Below are positions 32,071 to 43,312 of a stretch of DNA of 64,000 nt, in pieces. The DNA is taken from assembly GCF_004379255.2 (NCBI RefSeq), contig NC_056049.1, positions 14,058,063 through 14,122,062 on the forward strand, read 5' to 3'. Position 1 is the stretch's first letter; every line of letters starts with the position of its first letter. The notes beneath the pieces are model-generated. The model ran no database searches and was not told the origin of the DNA. It saw only the letters and a program-made list of their open reading frames with translations. The translations under genes and the position numbers were made by a program. The stretch is from Salvia splendens (lineage: Eukaryota; Streptophyta; Magnoliopsida; Lamiales; Lamiaceae).

Positions 32071-32084
32071 AATTAACCTTGTCC

Positions 32085-35000
32085 TCAAGGTTGAAAATGA
32101 GGGAATTTCTCCTGAATATCATGCAAAAACTCCCAAGTTGCGTCTTCGGGAAAGGAATTGGCCCAATGAATTAGCACTTGCGTAGCTGGATGATTTCCCC
32201 TCTTAACCAAGCGACGATCCAAGATTCTGACAGGTTCCAAAAAAGTCGAGTTTCCAATGACCGGTAAGGTGCCATGTAGTTGAGAAAGTGGTCCAGCCTT
32301 CTTCTTTAACTGAGAGACATGAAATACCGGGTGAATTCGAGCATCCGGTGGTAGAGCAAGTTTATATGCCACCTCGCCGAACTTGTCTATCACCTTGAAA
32401 GGACCAAAGTAGCGTGGACTAAGTTTGTGAAATTGTCTATCACGGAGAGTATTTTGTCTGTAAGGTTGGAGTTTCAAATTAACCCAATCACCAAGAACAA
32501 ACTTGCGGTCCGAACGATGCTTGTCATGTTGTTGCTTCATCCTGTGTTGCGCTCGTCCCAAATGAAATTTTAAAACATCCATCATAGCTTCTCTAGCGAC
32601 CAGGCTTTCATCTACATCATGCACAGTCGAATCCCCCTTAAAGTAAGGAATATGCAACGGGGGAGGGTATCCATAAAGAGCTTCAAAAGATGTTGTACCA
32701 ATAGCCGTGTGGAAGGAAGTGTTGTACCAAAATTCTGCAAGACTAAGCCATTTGCTCCAAGTCGTAGGCTGATCTCCACACATACAACGAAGGTAAGTCT
32801 CCAAGCAACGGTTGACAACTTCGGTCTGACCATCGGATTGAGGATGGTAGGCAGTCGACATGTGAAGTTCCACGCCTTGTAACTTGAAGAAATCGGACCA
32901 GAATTTGCTCAGAAAAATCTTGTCTCGATCACTGATTAGTATAACTGTGAGACCATGGAGTTTGAACACATAATCCAAGAAAGCTTGAGCAACTGTGAGG
33001 GCTGAATAAGGATGAGTAAGCGGCATGAAGTGTGCATATTTAGTTAACCGATCCACCACTACTAATATAGTAGATTTCCCCTGTGACAGTGGGAGTCCCT
33101 CAATAAAATCAAGACTTACTTGCGACCAAGCTGCTTCGGGAATGGGTATAGGTTGAAGTAACCCTGGTGATGCACTATTGTCATACTTAAAGCGTTGACA
33201 AATATCACATTCTCTGATAAAATTCCGGATCTGCTTCTCCATGTTAGCCCAATAGAATAAAGAGGATAATCGTTTATAGGTGGCAAGAACACCTGAGTGA
33301 CCTCCAGAGCTTGAGTTATGAAATAACTGAATGATTTTCAAGCGCAAAGCTTCATCTTTTCCCACTACTAAACGGCCTTTTCTTCTTAATTGATTTCCCA
33401 GCCATGAAAATTTAGAAGTGGACTTAGGATTCTGTTTGAGCTCAGTGATGACTGATTGTAGATCTGGATCAGACTCCCAAGAAGCTTGAATTAAGGGATA
33501 GATATCAGTAGCCACAGTGGTGATAGCCATACAAAAAATTTCAGATGAGTGTACTCTAGATAAGGCATCAGCAACCTTATTCTCTACCCCCTTCTTGTAA
33601 GTGATTTCAAAATCGAAAGCCATCAATTTAGAGAGCCAATTTAGTTGCCCCGGAGTGGAGAGTTTCTGTTTTAACAAATGACTCAGTGTCTTATGATCCG
33701 TTCTAACTTCAAAAGGCATGTGGCTCAAATAATGGCTCCAATGTGTCACAGCAAAAACAATCGCCAATAGTTCTTTATCATATACTGAAAGTCCTCTGTT
33801 TTTGGGAGATAAAGCCTTGCTAATGAAAGCAATAGGATGGTTATTCTGCATTAGAACAGCTCCAATGCCGTAGCTGCAAGCATCAGTCTCCACTACAAAA
33901 GGTGAAGAAAAGTCAGGTAATGCCAAAACAGGTGGAGAAATCATAGCCTTTTTTAGATTCAAGAAAGCCTCCTCAGCTGTAGAATCCCAATGGAAAGCAT
34001 CCTTTCGGAGTAGATCAGTAAGTGGTTTACAAATAACTCCATAATTTTTAACAAATTTTCTGTAATATCCTGTTAGACCAAGGAAGCCTCGCAATTGTGA
34101 AATATCAGAGGGAATAGGCCAAGTTTGCATCGCCTGCACTTTCTTAGGGTCTGTAGAAACCCCAGCTTCTGATATGATGTGTCCCAAGTATTCAATCTGC
34201 CTCTTAGCAAATTCACATTTGCTAGCTTTAGCAAAGAGAGAATTTTCATGGAGCTTCTGAAAGACCTTCTCAAGATGGATCAAATGGGAGTCAATATCCT
34301 TGCTATACACCAATATATCATCAAAGAAAACGAGCACAAATTTCCTTAAGAACGGCCTGAAAATGTCATTCATTAGACTTTGAAATGTAGCAGGAGCATT
34401 TGTGAGTCCAAAAGGCATAACAGCAAATTCATAGTGTCCATCATGAGTTTTAAAAGCTGTTTTAGGTATATCTTGTGCTTCCATTCTAATTTGGTGATAG
34501 CCGGCCCGCAGATCTATCTTAGAAAAGAGTGTTGCACCCCTCAGTTCCTCTAAAAGTTCATCAATAAGAGGGATGGGGTATTTGTCCTTGATAGTAAGTT
34601 TATTCAATCGCCTATAATCCACACACATTCTCCAAGTTCCATCTTTCTTTTTAACAAGCACCACTGGTGAAGAAAAGGGACTTGAACTTGGTTGGATGAA
34701 GCCTTGATGCAGTAAGTCAGCCACCTGCTTCTCAATTATATTTTTCTGTAAGGCTGAATGTCTGTAAGGTCTGGAATGGACTGGTGTAGCTCCAGGTATT
34801 AGAGAGATTCGATGGTTATGCGATCTCAGAGGAGGTAAGGTGGTAGGTTCAGCAAATACTGACTGATGAGTCTCCAGAAATTGCTGAATAGAGTCAGAAT
34901 GGTTAAGTTGGTCTTCCATATTCCCTTGCACCGTAAACAACTCAGGGGAATCTGCACCATTTATCTGAATACAGTAAAGCTTGACCCCTTCATTGTAGCT

Positions 35001-36569
35001 AAGAATTTTGTTCATTTCTTTCTCAGATGCAGCCTGGACCACCTGCTCATTATTACCTCCCCTCAGTACATGTCTTCTGCCGTTAAGTGTGAAGTCCATA
35101 GTCAGATTTTTGAAATTCCATTGGATATCACCAAGAGTTTCCAACCATTGAACACCCAAAACCATGTCACAGCTACCCAAAGGTAAGAGGAGCACATCAG
35201 TGATAAAGGTAGTGCTTCTCAATGACCATTTTAAACTTTTACACATTGCCTTACATTCCAATTTATTTCCATCGGCAACATCCACAAACACCGGGTTCAC
35301 TGCAGTGAGGAATAAGCCGAGCTTCTTAGCCGTTTGTAAATCAAGAAAATTATGAGTACTCCCCGAATCAATTAGAATATGGAGAGGTCTTCTACCAATT
35401 CTGCCCGTGACACGCATAGTTCTGAAACCTCTAGCAGATGAACCATTAATAGCATGAATAGAGATCAAAGGATTCTCCTCATCTCCTAAATCTTCATTAA
35501 TTTCATCAGATTCAAGTTCACCCGACAGCATGCCATCGTCTATCTCAAGCAAGTAGAGTTGCTTCCTAGCACACCTATGACCTCTTTCAAATTTCTCATC
35601 ACAACCATAACACAAGCCTCTAGCTCTCTTATCTGCCATTTCTTCTTCAGTTAAGAGTCGTCTAGATTTAAAAGCAGGTGTAATAGGAGTAGGTAATAAC
35701 GGAGCAGAGTTATATGCTTGTGAAGTTTTAGCATCAAGAGTGTTAAACCGTTTACTAGGCTGATTACTACCATCTTTAAACGGTGTAGCCATATCTTGTA
35801 ACCGAGCCAAAGCATAAGCATGCACAAGTGTTTGAGGCATGAACATTCTAACCGCTTTTTGCACATAAGGTTTCAAGCCATTGATGAAGTGACTCACAGC
35901 ATAGGTTTCAGAAATAGACACACGACCTAAGAGTAATTCAAAGCGGTCATGATAGTCAGAGAAAGAACCTGTTTGCTTCAGAGCAAGCAGCTCAGTCATA
36001 GGATCGCCGAGGAGTTGATCACCAAATCGTCCTTCCATTGCTTGTAGAAACATAGGCCACGGGGTAGCCATGGCGTGATCCTGATATCGTGACCAATTTT
36101 GAAACCATTGCAGTGCTCGGCCTTCAAAATTGATGACAGCTAAGCGAACTTTCGCTTCTTCCGGAGTAAGATCTACGGTGAAGAAGTGGTCGCACCTCAT
36201 GATCCAGCCGGCCAGATCATCACCCGAGAAAATAGGGAAACCGACCTTCGATTGTCGAGTAGCGAAGTAAGGTTGGCGTTGAGGTCCAATTCCTCCAAAT
36301 TGATTGTGAGGAATACCTCCAGCAGGTTGATTTCCATGCGGATTCGGTATGAATCGGTTGAGAACCTCCGTATGTTGAAGTTGCAGAGCGAGAATAGCCT
36401 CACGTAGTTCCCTCACATCTGAATCACGAGCTTTATCCGCATTATCGCGGATTGAATCTTTCTCCTCACGTCGGCGGTCAGATTCGGAGACTTTCGCCGA
36501 GAAGTCGGCCAGCGCAGTCGCGATAATATCCTCTACGCGACGCATGTCGCCGGAGCGCGTTTCCACCAT
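32085..36569 (-). CDS. Chromovirus Gag-Pol polyprotein, intact 1494-aa ORF
   Basis: I place the start at ATG 36569 (MVETRSGDMRR). The frame is open further upstream into the LTR to 36710. Approximate domain order: gag; knuckle CYGCDEKFERGHRC at residue 321; protease LIDSGSTHNF at 403; RT with the catalytic FFDD near 747; RNase H (ETDACSYGIGAVLM) near 892; integrase zinc region HSG..CDICQ at 1090-1126; integrase core with DFIEGLP, SDRDKIF and DGQTEVVNR at 1155-1251; and a chromodomain (EPVRILDRRLVKRG, WEFLHDI) at 1445-1490. The polyprotein copies genomic RNA in the particle and integrates cDNA, and the chromodomain probably guides integration to chromatin. No stop or frameshift is seen. Gag and pol are fused in one frame. 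Confidence 0.95.
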   Translation of the reverse strand: MVETRSGDMRRVEDIIATALADFSAKVSESDRRREEKDSIRDNADKARDSDVRELREAILALQLQHTEVLNRFIPNPHGNQPAGGIPHNQFGGIGPQRQPYFATRQSKVGFPIFSGDDLAGWIMRCDHFFTVDLTPEEAKVRLAVINFEGRALQWFQNWSRYQDHAMATPWPMFLQAMEGRFGDQLLGDPMTELLALKQTGSFSDYHDRFELLLGRVSISETYAVSHFINGLKPYVQKAVRMFMPQTLVHAYALARLQDMATPFKDGSNQPSKRFNTLDAKTSQAYNSAPLLPTPITPAFKSRRLLTEEEMADKRARGLCYGCDEKFERGHRCARKQLYLLEIDDGMLSGELESDEINEDLGDEENPLISIHAINGSSARGFRTMRVTGRIGRRPLHILIDSGSTHNFLDLQTAKKLGLFLTAVNPVFVDVADGNKLECKAMCKSLKWSLRSTTFITDVLLLPLGSCDMVLGVQWLETLGDIQWNFKNLTMDFTLNGRRHVLRGGNNEQVVQAASEKEMNKILSYNEGVKLYCIQINGADSPELFTVQGNMEDQLNHSDSIQQFLETHQSVFAEPTTLPPLRSHNHRISLIPGATPVHSRPYRHSALQKNIIEKQVADLLHQGFIQPSSSPFSSPVVLVKKKDGTWRMCVDYRRLNKLTIKDKYPIPLIDELLEELRGATLFSKIDLRAGYHQIRMEAQDIPKTAFKTHDGHYEFAVMPFGLTNAPATFQSLMNDIFRPFLRKFVLVFFDDILVYSKDIDSHLIHLEKVFQKLHENSLFAKASKCEFAKRQIEYLGHIISEAGVSTDPKKVQAMQTWPIPSDISQLRGFLGLTGYYRKFVKNYGVICKPLTDLLRKDAFHWDSTAEEAFLNLKKAMISPPVLALPDFSSPFVVETDACSYGIGAVLMQNNHPIAFISKALSPKNRGLSVYDKELLAIVFAVTHWSHYLSHMPFEVRTDHKTLSHLLKQKLSTPGQLNWLSKLMAFDFEITYKKGVENKVADALSRVHSSEIFCMAITTVATDIYPLIQASWESDPDLQSVITELKQNPKSTSKFSWLGNQLRRKGRLVVGKDEALRLKIIQLFHNSSSGGHSGVLATYKRLSSLFYWANMEKQIRNFIRECDICQRFKYDNSASPGLLQPIPIPEAAWSQVSLDFIEGLPLSQGKSTILVVVDRLTKYAHFMPLTHPYSALTVAQAFLDYVFKLHGLTVILISDRDKIFLSKFWSDFFKLQGVELHMSTAYHPQSDGQTEVVNRCLETYLRCMCGDQPTTWSKWLSLAEFWYNTSFHTAIGTTSFEALYGYPPPLHIPYFKGDSTVHDVDESLVAREAMMDVLKFHLGRAQHRMKQQHDKHRSDRKFVLGDWVNLKLQPYRQNTLRDRQFHKLSPRYFGPFKVIDKFGEVAYKLALPPDARIHPVFHVSQLKKKAGPLSQLHGTLPVIGNSTFLEPVRILDRRLVKRGNHPATQVLIHWANSFPEDATWEFLHDIQEKFPHFQP

Positions 36570-36602
36570 GACAGGCGAAGGATCGTTACCACTGTTACCA
36601 CT

Positions 36603-37002
36603 TGGTGCGGAATTGGGGTTGCCGGAGCTGAGAACGGCGACCGGAATCACACCAATACAGATAGAACTCGTCGGAGGTGAAGAGGGAATGGGAGAAGAAG
36701 AGTATTGCATTAATTTCTGAATGAATTACAAATTGAAGAAGCTACAGATTATAAAGCTATGAGCTAGCTAACTACTTGAATTGGCAGTTATAACTAACTC
36801 GTTCCTAACTAATCTTCATGCCACGTGTCAATCTTCTCTCAGCTTCCCTCGAGTGTACACGTGTCATTTCAGCTCGTCTTCGGCAGCTCGTCTTCGGCAG
36901 CTCGTCTTCGTCTTTTACGTGTCATTTCAGCTCGTCTTCGGCAGCTCGTCTTCGGCAGCTCGTCTTCGGCTTTTATTCTACTAATCTCATTTCCATGCAT
37001 CA
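36603..37002 (-). repeat. 5' LTR of the chromovirus (400 bp)
   Basis: Equal to the 3' LTR apart from one extra CGGCAGCTCGTCTT unit. The sequence next to it, read on the minus strand (AGTGGTAACAGTGGTAACG), is where a primer binding site should lie. It matches the usual initiator-Met site (TGGTATCAGAGC) only partly, so the tRNA primer is unclear. Confidence 0.95.
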
Positions 37003-39826
37003 TGCACCCGGACCTGATGGCTTCTCGGCCACCTTCTATCAAGCCTGCTGGTCCATTGTGGGGCCGGAGGTAGTGGAAGCAATCAGACAGTTCTTCAGAG
37101 GGGCCTTCCTGCCAAGGAGCATCACGGCCACAAGCATTGTCCTTATCCCAAAGAAGGCATCGCCGGAGTCATGGACCGACTACCGACCCATCAGTCTCTG
37201 CAATGTTTTAAACAAGATCATTACCAAGGTACTCACTTCTCGACTCTCTCCTTTCCTCCCACAGGTCATCTCCCCAAACCAAAGTGGTTTTGTCAAAGGT
37301 CGGCTCCTTAACGACAACGCACTTCTGGCTCAAGAAATGTTCCATGAGCTTGCTAGATGCTCCCCAGCGCCTAATGTGGCAGTAAAGATTGACATGGCTA
37401 AAGCCTATGATAGGGTCCAATGGCCCTTCCTCTTCAAAGTTTTACGCCGTATGGGATTCCCGGATTCATGGATTTCACTTATGGAGAGGTGTATTGGGTA
37501 TTGCTGGTTCTCGGTCCTTGTTAACGGGGCACCCGCGGGCTTCTTTAGATCAACTCGTGGACTTCGGCAAGGAGATCCGATCTCCCCCGCTCTGTTCGTG
37601 ATCGCTGCGGAATACCTGTCCCGAGCATTAGATAAGCTCATCCTCGGCCAAAAGGACATGACGTACAAAGCCTCCCGGAGATGCATGGAGATCAGCCATC
37701 TAGCCTATGCGGACGACATTATCATCTTCACCCAAGCGGCGGCAAATCCTATGCGCCGGCTAAGAGCTTGTCTTGAAAAGTATGAAAGAGTCTCCGGCCA
37801 ACAAGTCAGCCTTGCTAAGAGTAATTTCTATATTGCCGAGGCCCATGAGCATTGGGCAAACTCGATCCAGGCGGAAGGGGGCTTCACTAGAGGGGTTTTC
37901 CCTTTCCTCTACCTCGGAGTACCAATCTATCGTGGTGTCAAACGCACGGACATGTTCCTCTTTCTACGAGAAAAGATTGCAAGAAGGATCTCAGGATGGG
38001 CACACCGTCACCTATCCTTTGGAGGAAGGCTTACGTTGATTAAGAGCACCCTTGAAGCGATCCCCTTACACATCTTCCAAGCCGTCGAGCCCACGGCCGG
38101 TACCCTTAAGCAACTTGATCAACAAATGGCCCGATTCTTTTGGGGGTCTACGAATGAGAAGAAGCGGACCCATTGGATTGGTTGGGAACAAATGTGTCGG
38201 CCCACTGATGAAGGAGGCCTTGGGATCCGGAAAACTATGGAGGTCCTCCGCGCCTTCAATATCAAACTTTGGTGGCGCTTTCGGGAGCAAAACTCCCTTT
38301 GGGCAAGATACATGATGGCAAAATATTGCACCAACTCCACACCGCTCACCTTGAGACTGCCGAGCAGGAGTAGCCCTACGTGGAGAAGGCTCTCAAGAGC
38401 ATGGCCCCTCGCACAACCGCACATGAGATGGCTAGTGGGACAAGGGGACATCTACTTCTGGGATGACATTTGGCTTGGCAATAGCCCTCTGAGGGAATTT
38501 AGTCTTGATGATAGGGGAAGACCAACCACCCGGGTTTCGGAGTTCATTACTAATGGGGGTTGGGATGTGCCCAAGCTTCAGCTTCTTCACAATCAGGCCG
38601 GCCTCCCTCAGCATGTTATCGATGGCATCATTAATACACCGATCCTCCATGATGAACAGGATATCCTGAGGTGGAACCTCTCTAAACATGGGGAATTCAC
38701 GGTGGCTTCGACATGGGACACACTTCGAGGGCGAAACCCGATCATCCAAGGTTTGGGGGACGTTTGGAAGGCAGGCCTCACCAACTCAATAGCCATCTTT
38801 ATCTGGAGGCTTCTCTCCAATCGGGTGCCGGTTGACACGAAGCTTCAGTGGCGGGAGATTGAGCTAGCCTCTAAGTGCCAATGCTGCCCCCACCGACCGA
38901 ATACCGAGTCCCTCCAACACCTCTTCATCCAGGGACATGGAGCTCGCAGAGTATGGAGCGAGTTTGACGGTTGGTTCACAGGCCCGTTCCCCCGCATCCA
39001 TATCAATGATACAATCCCTACGAGAATCGAAGTGTGGGCGCGAAGGTACCAACAGCCGAACAAGAAACATCTTAGCCGAGCCACTCCATACCTCATTCTG
39101 TGGTTTATCTGGTCGGAGAGAAACAGGAGTCGCCACCAAGGCACACAGTTTAAACCACAAAACGTGGTATGGCAGGTCCACATGTTCATTCGGAATGCTA
39201 TGTCCAATGGAAGCTTGAAGCCGAAACATTGGAAGGGAGTTAAACTTGGAATCAACATTCCTCAACAAGCGGCGGCAATCAGGGCGCTACCCCTAGCCAT
39301 GGCAATCAAATGGAACCCCCCGGACCAGCCGTGGATAAAGCTCAACACAGATGGCTCCTACAATGAAGCGAACGGTAGAACAGGGGCTGGAGGGATTATT
39401 CGAGACCACTTGGGTAAGATGCTCGTCGCCTTCAGCACACCCCTAGAAGCACACTCGGCGTTAGAGGCGGAGCTGTTGGCCATGCTCCACGGGCTAAATA
39501 TAGCCAAAGAACTCGCCCTACCAATCTGGATTGAGTCCGATGCAGAGCAAGCAATCAAATTGGTCAATGGGACAGGATGGGGCCCGGCACTCGCCCGGCA
39601 AGCGGTGGCGCAACTAACCCTTCATAAACGCCAACTCAAATTCCGAGCCACCTTCATACACAGGGAGGGGAACAAAGCGGCGGATTTCCTTGCGAAATTG
39701 GGGCTAGACCAAGACAGTGGTCTACGAATGCACTACAACTCAGCACCGAGAGAACTGTTGGACTTGGTTAGATTGGACGAGATGAGAGTGTCGCACATCC
39801 GATACCTTGACGGAAACGGGCATTAA
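37003..39826 (+). pseudogene. LINE C ORF2, 3' part: RT, zinc motif, RNase H
   Basis: The frame resumes after the LTR element at PGPDGFSATFY and is open to the stop at 39826. The RT contains KIDMAKAYDRVQWPFL, GLRQGDPISPALF and YADD near 37706. The zinc motif CQCCPHRPNTESLQHLFI is near 38879-38930. RNase H runs from IKLNTDGSYNEANG (about 39338) to HREGNKAADFLAKLG. It is nearly identical to LINE B. The only gross lesion in ORF2 of LINE C is the LTR insertion. Confidence 0.92.
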
Positions 39827-39949
39827 AGCTGATAATGAGACGATGGGAGACAATAGTGACTAGCTTTTTGGTTAATTGTATTTTGGAAAAGAGTATGATG
39901 AGGTCCGAACCTTGTGGGATTGGACCGCATACTACTCTTGATTTGTTAC

Positions 39950-39973
39950 GGCACACCACTTTTGGGTGTGGCC
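39950..39973 (+). other. 3' UTR stem-loop of LINE C
   Basis: The stem and the loop ACTTTTG are the same as in LINE B, about 75 nt upstream of the tail. Confidence 0.6.
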
Positions 39974-40045
39974 ACGCCTTGTAATTACCGCCTTTGGAAT
40001 TATAGGGATGAGGGACCCACGAACCCTCCACCGTAGAGGTGTTTG

Positions 40046-40082
<37 letters not shown>

Positions 40083-40087
<5 letters not shown>

Positions 40088-40702
40088 TTCTATGCGTGAA
40101 TTGCTTGTGCGTGAAGCTCATGGTGGTGGTTTAATGGGGCATTTTGGAGTCCATAAGACAATGAATGTTTTGCATGAACATTTTGTTTTGGCCTAAAATG
40201 CGTGTGGATGTTGAAAGAATTTGTAAAAGATGCATAACTTGCATGCAAGCCAAGTCTAAATCACACCCACATGGTTTGTACAAACCGTTACCAATTCCTA
40301 GTGCAAGGGAGGATATTTCAATGGACTTTGTCATTGTTTTGCCAAGAACAAAAAGAGGTAGAGATTCAGTTTTTGTGGTTGTTGATAGGTTTTCAAAAAT
40401 GGCACATTTTATTCCATGTCACAAAACTGATGATGCATCTCATATTGCTGATTTGTTCTTTAAAGAAATTGTCCGTTTGCATGGTGTTCCTAGATCAATT
40501 GTGAGTGAACGAGATGCTTAATTTGTGAGTCATTTTTGGCGTGTGTTGTGGAATAAGTTGGGAACTAAACTCTTGTTTTCTACTACTTGTCATCCACACA
40601 CTGATGGACAAACTGAAGTAGTTAATAGGACTTTGTCTCAATGACTACGAACTTTAGTTAAAAAGAACTTGAAAAGTTGGGAGGAATGCTTACCTTTTGC
40701 TG
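40083..40702 (+). pseudogene. Ty3/gypsy polyprotein, piece 4: integrase
   Basis: After the LINE C TSD the polyprotein continues with [20 protein letters not shown], the HHCC zinc region ([12 protein letters not shown] near 40240) and the core ([40 protein letters not shown]). A small deletion near 40190 shifts the frame, and in-frame TAA and TGA codons occur near 40520 and 40643. The homology ends around WEECLP (about 40695), where LINE fragment J begins. The C-terminal remainder and 3' LTR are not found in the window. Confidence 0.88.
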
Positions 40703-41270
40703 GCTCCACCCGGGATTGAGGTCGCTACCGTCACCTATGATGAAGGGGATGAGAGAATCGCCATTGTTCTAGACTCTCGCGACAATGCCGGCGAGATTAC
40801 ATCTCCCGTTCAAATTTCCGGCGAAGTCCATGACGCCGGCGATGGCCAGCCGACCGTTGAAGCAAGTGATGACCCAGCCTGGTACGCCACCCCAACCCCC
40901 CTTGCTAGCTCACGTGATGCACAATACCCCATGGTGGAAGGAGTAGTCAACTTGCCAAATATGGATAAAGGTACAAAATCCCTTTTGAAAAGCTCCTTTG
41001 TCCCTTACCACCCTTGTGGAGGGGTCACATGTGCTGCAAATAGATCCTTGGGAGACACGATAGTCAACAATCCCGATTTGGCAAAAGAAACAAATTCTCT
41101 TTTGGAAAGCCACATAATTCCTTACCAACTTGATGAGTCACATGGTGCTTTGGTTGATGGGTCCGAAATGGATGGGAAAAAGGACAACATTCTACACCTT
41201 GCCTCCATGGACATGGCGGAAATGCTAGACAATATGGCGGCACAACCTCTTATTGCCCCCAACAAATCGG
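40703..41270 (+). pseudogene. LINE J, internal ORF1 fragment
   Basis: This stretch is open in one frame (to 41290) and codes only for the N-terminal half of a LINE ORF1. It has two copies of the repeat motif (VNLPNMDKGTKSLLKSS and VNNPDLAKETNSLLES) and the ILHLASMDMAEMLDNMAAQPL segment. Its left end abuts gypsy integrase without a hairpin, so it is 5'-truncated. Its right end abuts LINE F in the opposite orientation. The rest of J is missing. Both boundaries are approximate. Confidence 0.75.
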
Positions 41271-43312
41271 ACCCTCCATCGCGTACCTAGTAGCACATTC
41301 CTCGTTTCGCACCAATTGGGTGACTTGTTGGCCCTCTTCCATAGCATCATCCTCATGAGATTCGCCTACAATATCCGGACCCTCCCAATCCGGGTCTTCC
41401 CTCTTGTCACCAAATGCCTTAGGTTTCGGGAATGATCCTCTACCCTTACTCCTCCCTTGACGCCTCCATTCATCGCTATCATTTGGTGTGGCTTTTTTCA
41501 TTTGGTTGCTTTTCGGTTGTACCATTGACTCCTTGAGTTACGTTTGATTGGAGTGCTCTATTGTAGTCCCTCTTCGGGGGTCTCTCGGTTCTTCCGACGG
41601 CATAACAAACCCTGCTTGAATGCCCAATGTGCTTACATTCCCGACAATACTCCGGAATCTTGTCCCATCTCACTTGTTGGATCGTCTCTCGGCCGCAAAT
41701 ATCTAATACAATTTCTTTGGGGGGAGGCTTAGTGATATCAATTTCGATGCAAATGCGGGCAAAGGATAATCGTGATTTATTTGCTGTGGCACGATCTACT
41801 TGAATCGGGGTCCCAAGGAGCTTTCCGATAGCGAATAATGCGGATTGATCATACAGGTGTATCGGAAGACCAATCAAATTACACCATATCGTTGCAATTG
41901 GCGACTCACAATAAGCGTCGAAGTCCGGTGACCATTTGAAAACCCTCATTGGGTGTCGATCAATGTACCACACCGGTGTTCCCTTCGGCACTCCGAGCAG
42001 CCTAGCATAGTCCGCCAAATCCTCGCATCGAATGAGTATGTGTTTGGCGTTAATGTATTTCCAAGTAAAACCACATTGGAGTTTAATATTATTGAGAGCC
42101 TTATGAATTTGTCCGGATGTTGGGATGGAATGGGAGAATTTACCTACTATGGCGTGTCCCACACTTTCGGCAAGCTTCTGAATTTCCATCCCCGAGAAGT
42201 AGATTGCTGGCATTCCGTTCAATACCGTTGCGAGACCAATGGATTGAAGTTTATCGGCCATGAACACTTGCGGTCCATTTGGATCGGGGACTCCTTTGAT
42301 CATATCCGCCATTGAGCTCCATGTAGTCGCATTTCTGGGGTTCTTGTTGGTCTCGGAACCCGATGCGGTGCCACTCGACCCTGGTCCGGTTCCCTTTTCT
42401 TCCCAAGGCCGTGCTCCACTCGGCGTTGTTGTCGGCGTAGCTTTGGGTTGGTCAGCCGTTGTCTCCGGACGGGGGGTTTGTTTCGGGTGCGCCTCGCTCC
42501 CTCCTTCTCCAAACATGCTAGCCGAACCCGCAATGGGGTCACCTCCACCACCGCCTCGACTTGCATGGGTTGTTGGTGCCACGGCTACTCCTTTCAACCG
42601 GCCACTCTCAAACGAATCCCGTATCTTCAAGGTTCGACCTCGCCCCAAGGGAGGGAATTCCACTTGGTATGACTTAAATGCGGAGGATGGCGATAAAAGA
42701 GGGGTGTTCTGGCCTGAATATAATGGCCGGTTCGACTCAACTAGTGCACGTCCGGTCTCCTTCGCGCCGGCGGCGAGAAGTGGCTGAGCCACCACGGCGT
42801 CTAGCAAATCCGCCGATTCCAAGGATGCAACATGGATGAAATTGGTGGGATTAGGCTGCAAATTGTCTCCAACGTCTAGTGAGACAAGTGACTCTCCATT
42901 TTGGCAAGGCACCAAACTACTTTCCAAAAGCAGTTTTGTTCCCATATCCAATTCGGGTAAGTTGACTAACTCTTCACCCAAAGCCCCTTGTCCTTTTGCA
43001 GCACCAAGGACGATGGATTTGGCATGGCTCGGCTGGGTTTGCGTCTTTTCGAGACCAGCCATCTCATCTCCGGCAGCGTGGTCGGAATCTTGGTCGGCGA
43101 GAGACGGAATATCAGGGCACCCGCAACGCTGTGCCGTTGCGGTTCCTATGTCGTTCCGGCAGAACGGTTCCGCGGCGGCACGCGTTGCAGGCCTCGTTCC
43201 GTCGCCATTCCGTTCCCATGCCGTTCCCATACCGTGCCGCGTTCCGTTCCGGAGGAACGTGGAACGAAACGTTCCGCCACTCGCCGAGGCGACGTGGCGG
43301 CCTCCCATTCGA

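Larger units (their letters stand above)
31670..37002 (-). mobile_element. Ty3/gypsy chromovirus (Reina-like), complete and young
   Basis: The element is 5333 bp on the minus strand, bounded by LTRs that begin TG and end CA, and flanked by the 5-bp TSD TGCAC (31665-31669 and 37003-37007). One open reading frame encodes gag and pol with a C-terminal chromodomain. A purine tract lies beside the left (3') LTR. The LTRs are identical by eye except for one extra 14-bp repeat unit in the right one. Short LTRs, small size and the single ORF suggest the Reina clade, which is an inference. Confidence 0.95.
26839..40082 (+). mobile_element. LINE C, split by a chromovirus
   Basis: Its 5' end is at 26839 and its A tail at 40048-40085 (38 A, three shared with the TSD). 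The 18-bp TSD AAAGGTTCTATGCGTGAA is perfect. It is very similar to LINE B throughout. ORF1 has two frameshifts. ORF2 is open on both sides of a 5.3 kb LTR element inserted at 31670-37002. Without that insert LINE C would be about the same length as LINE B. Confidence 0.95.
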
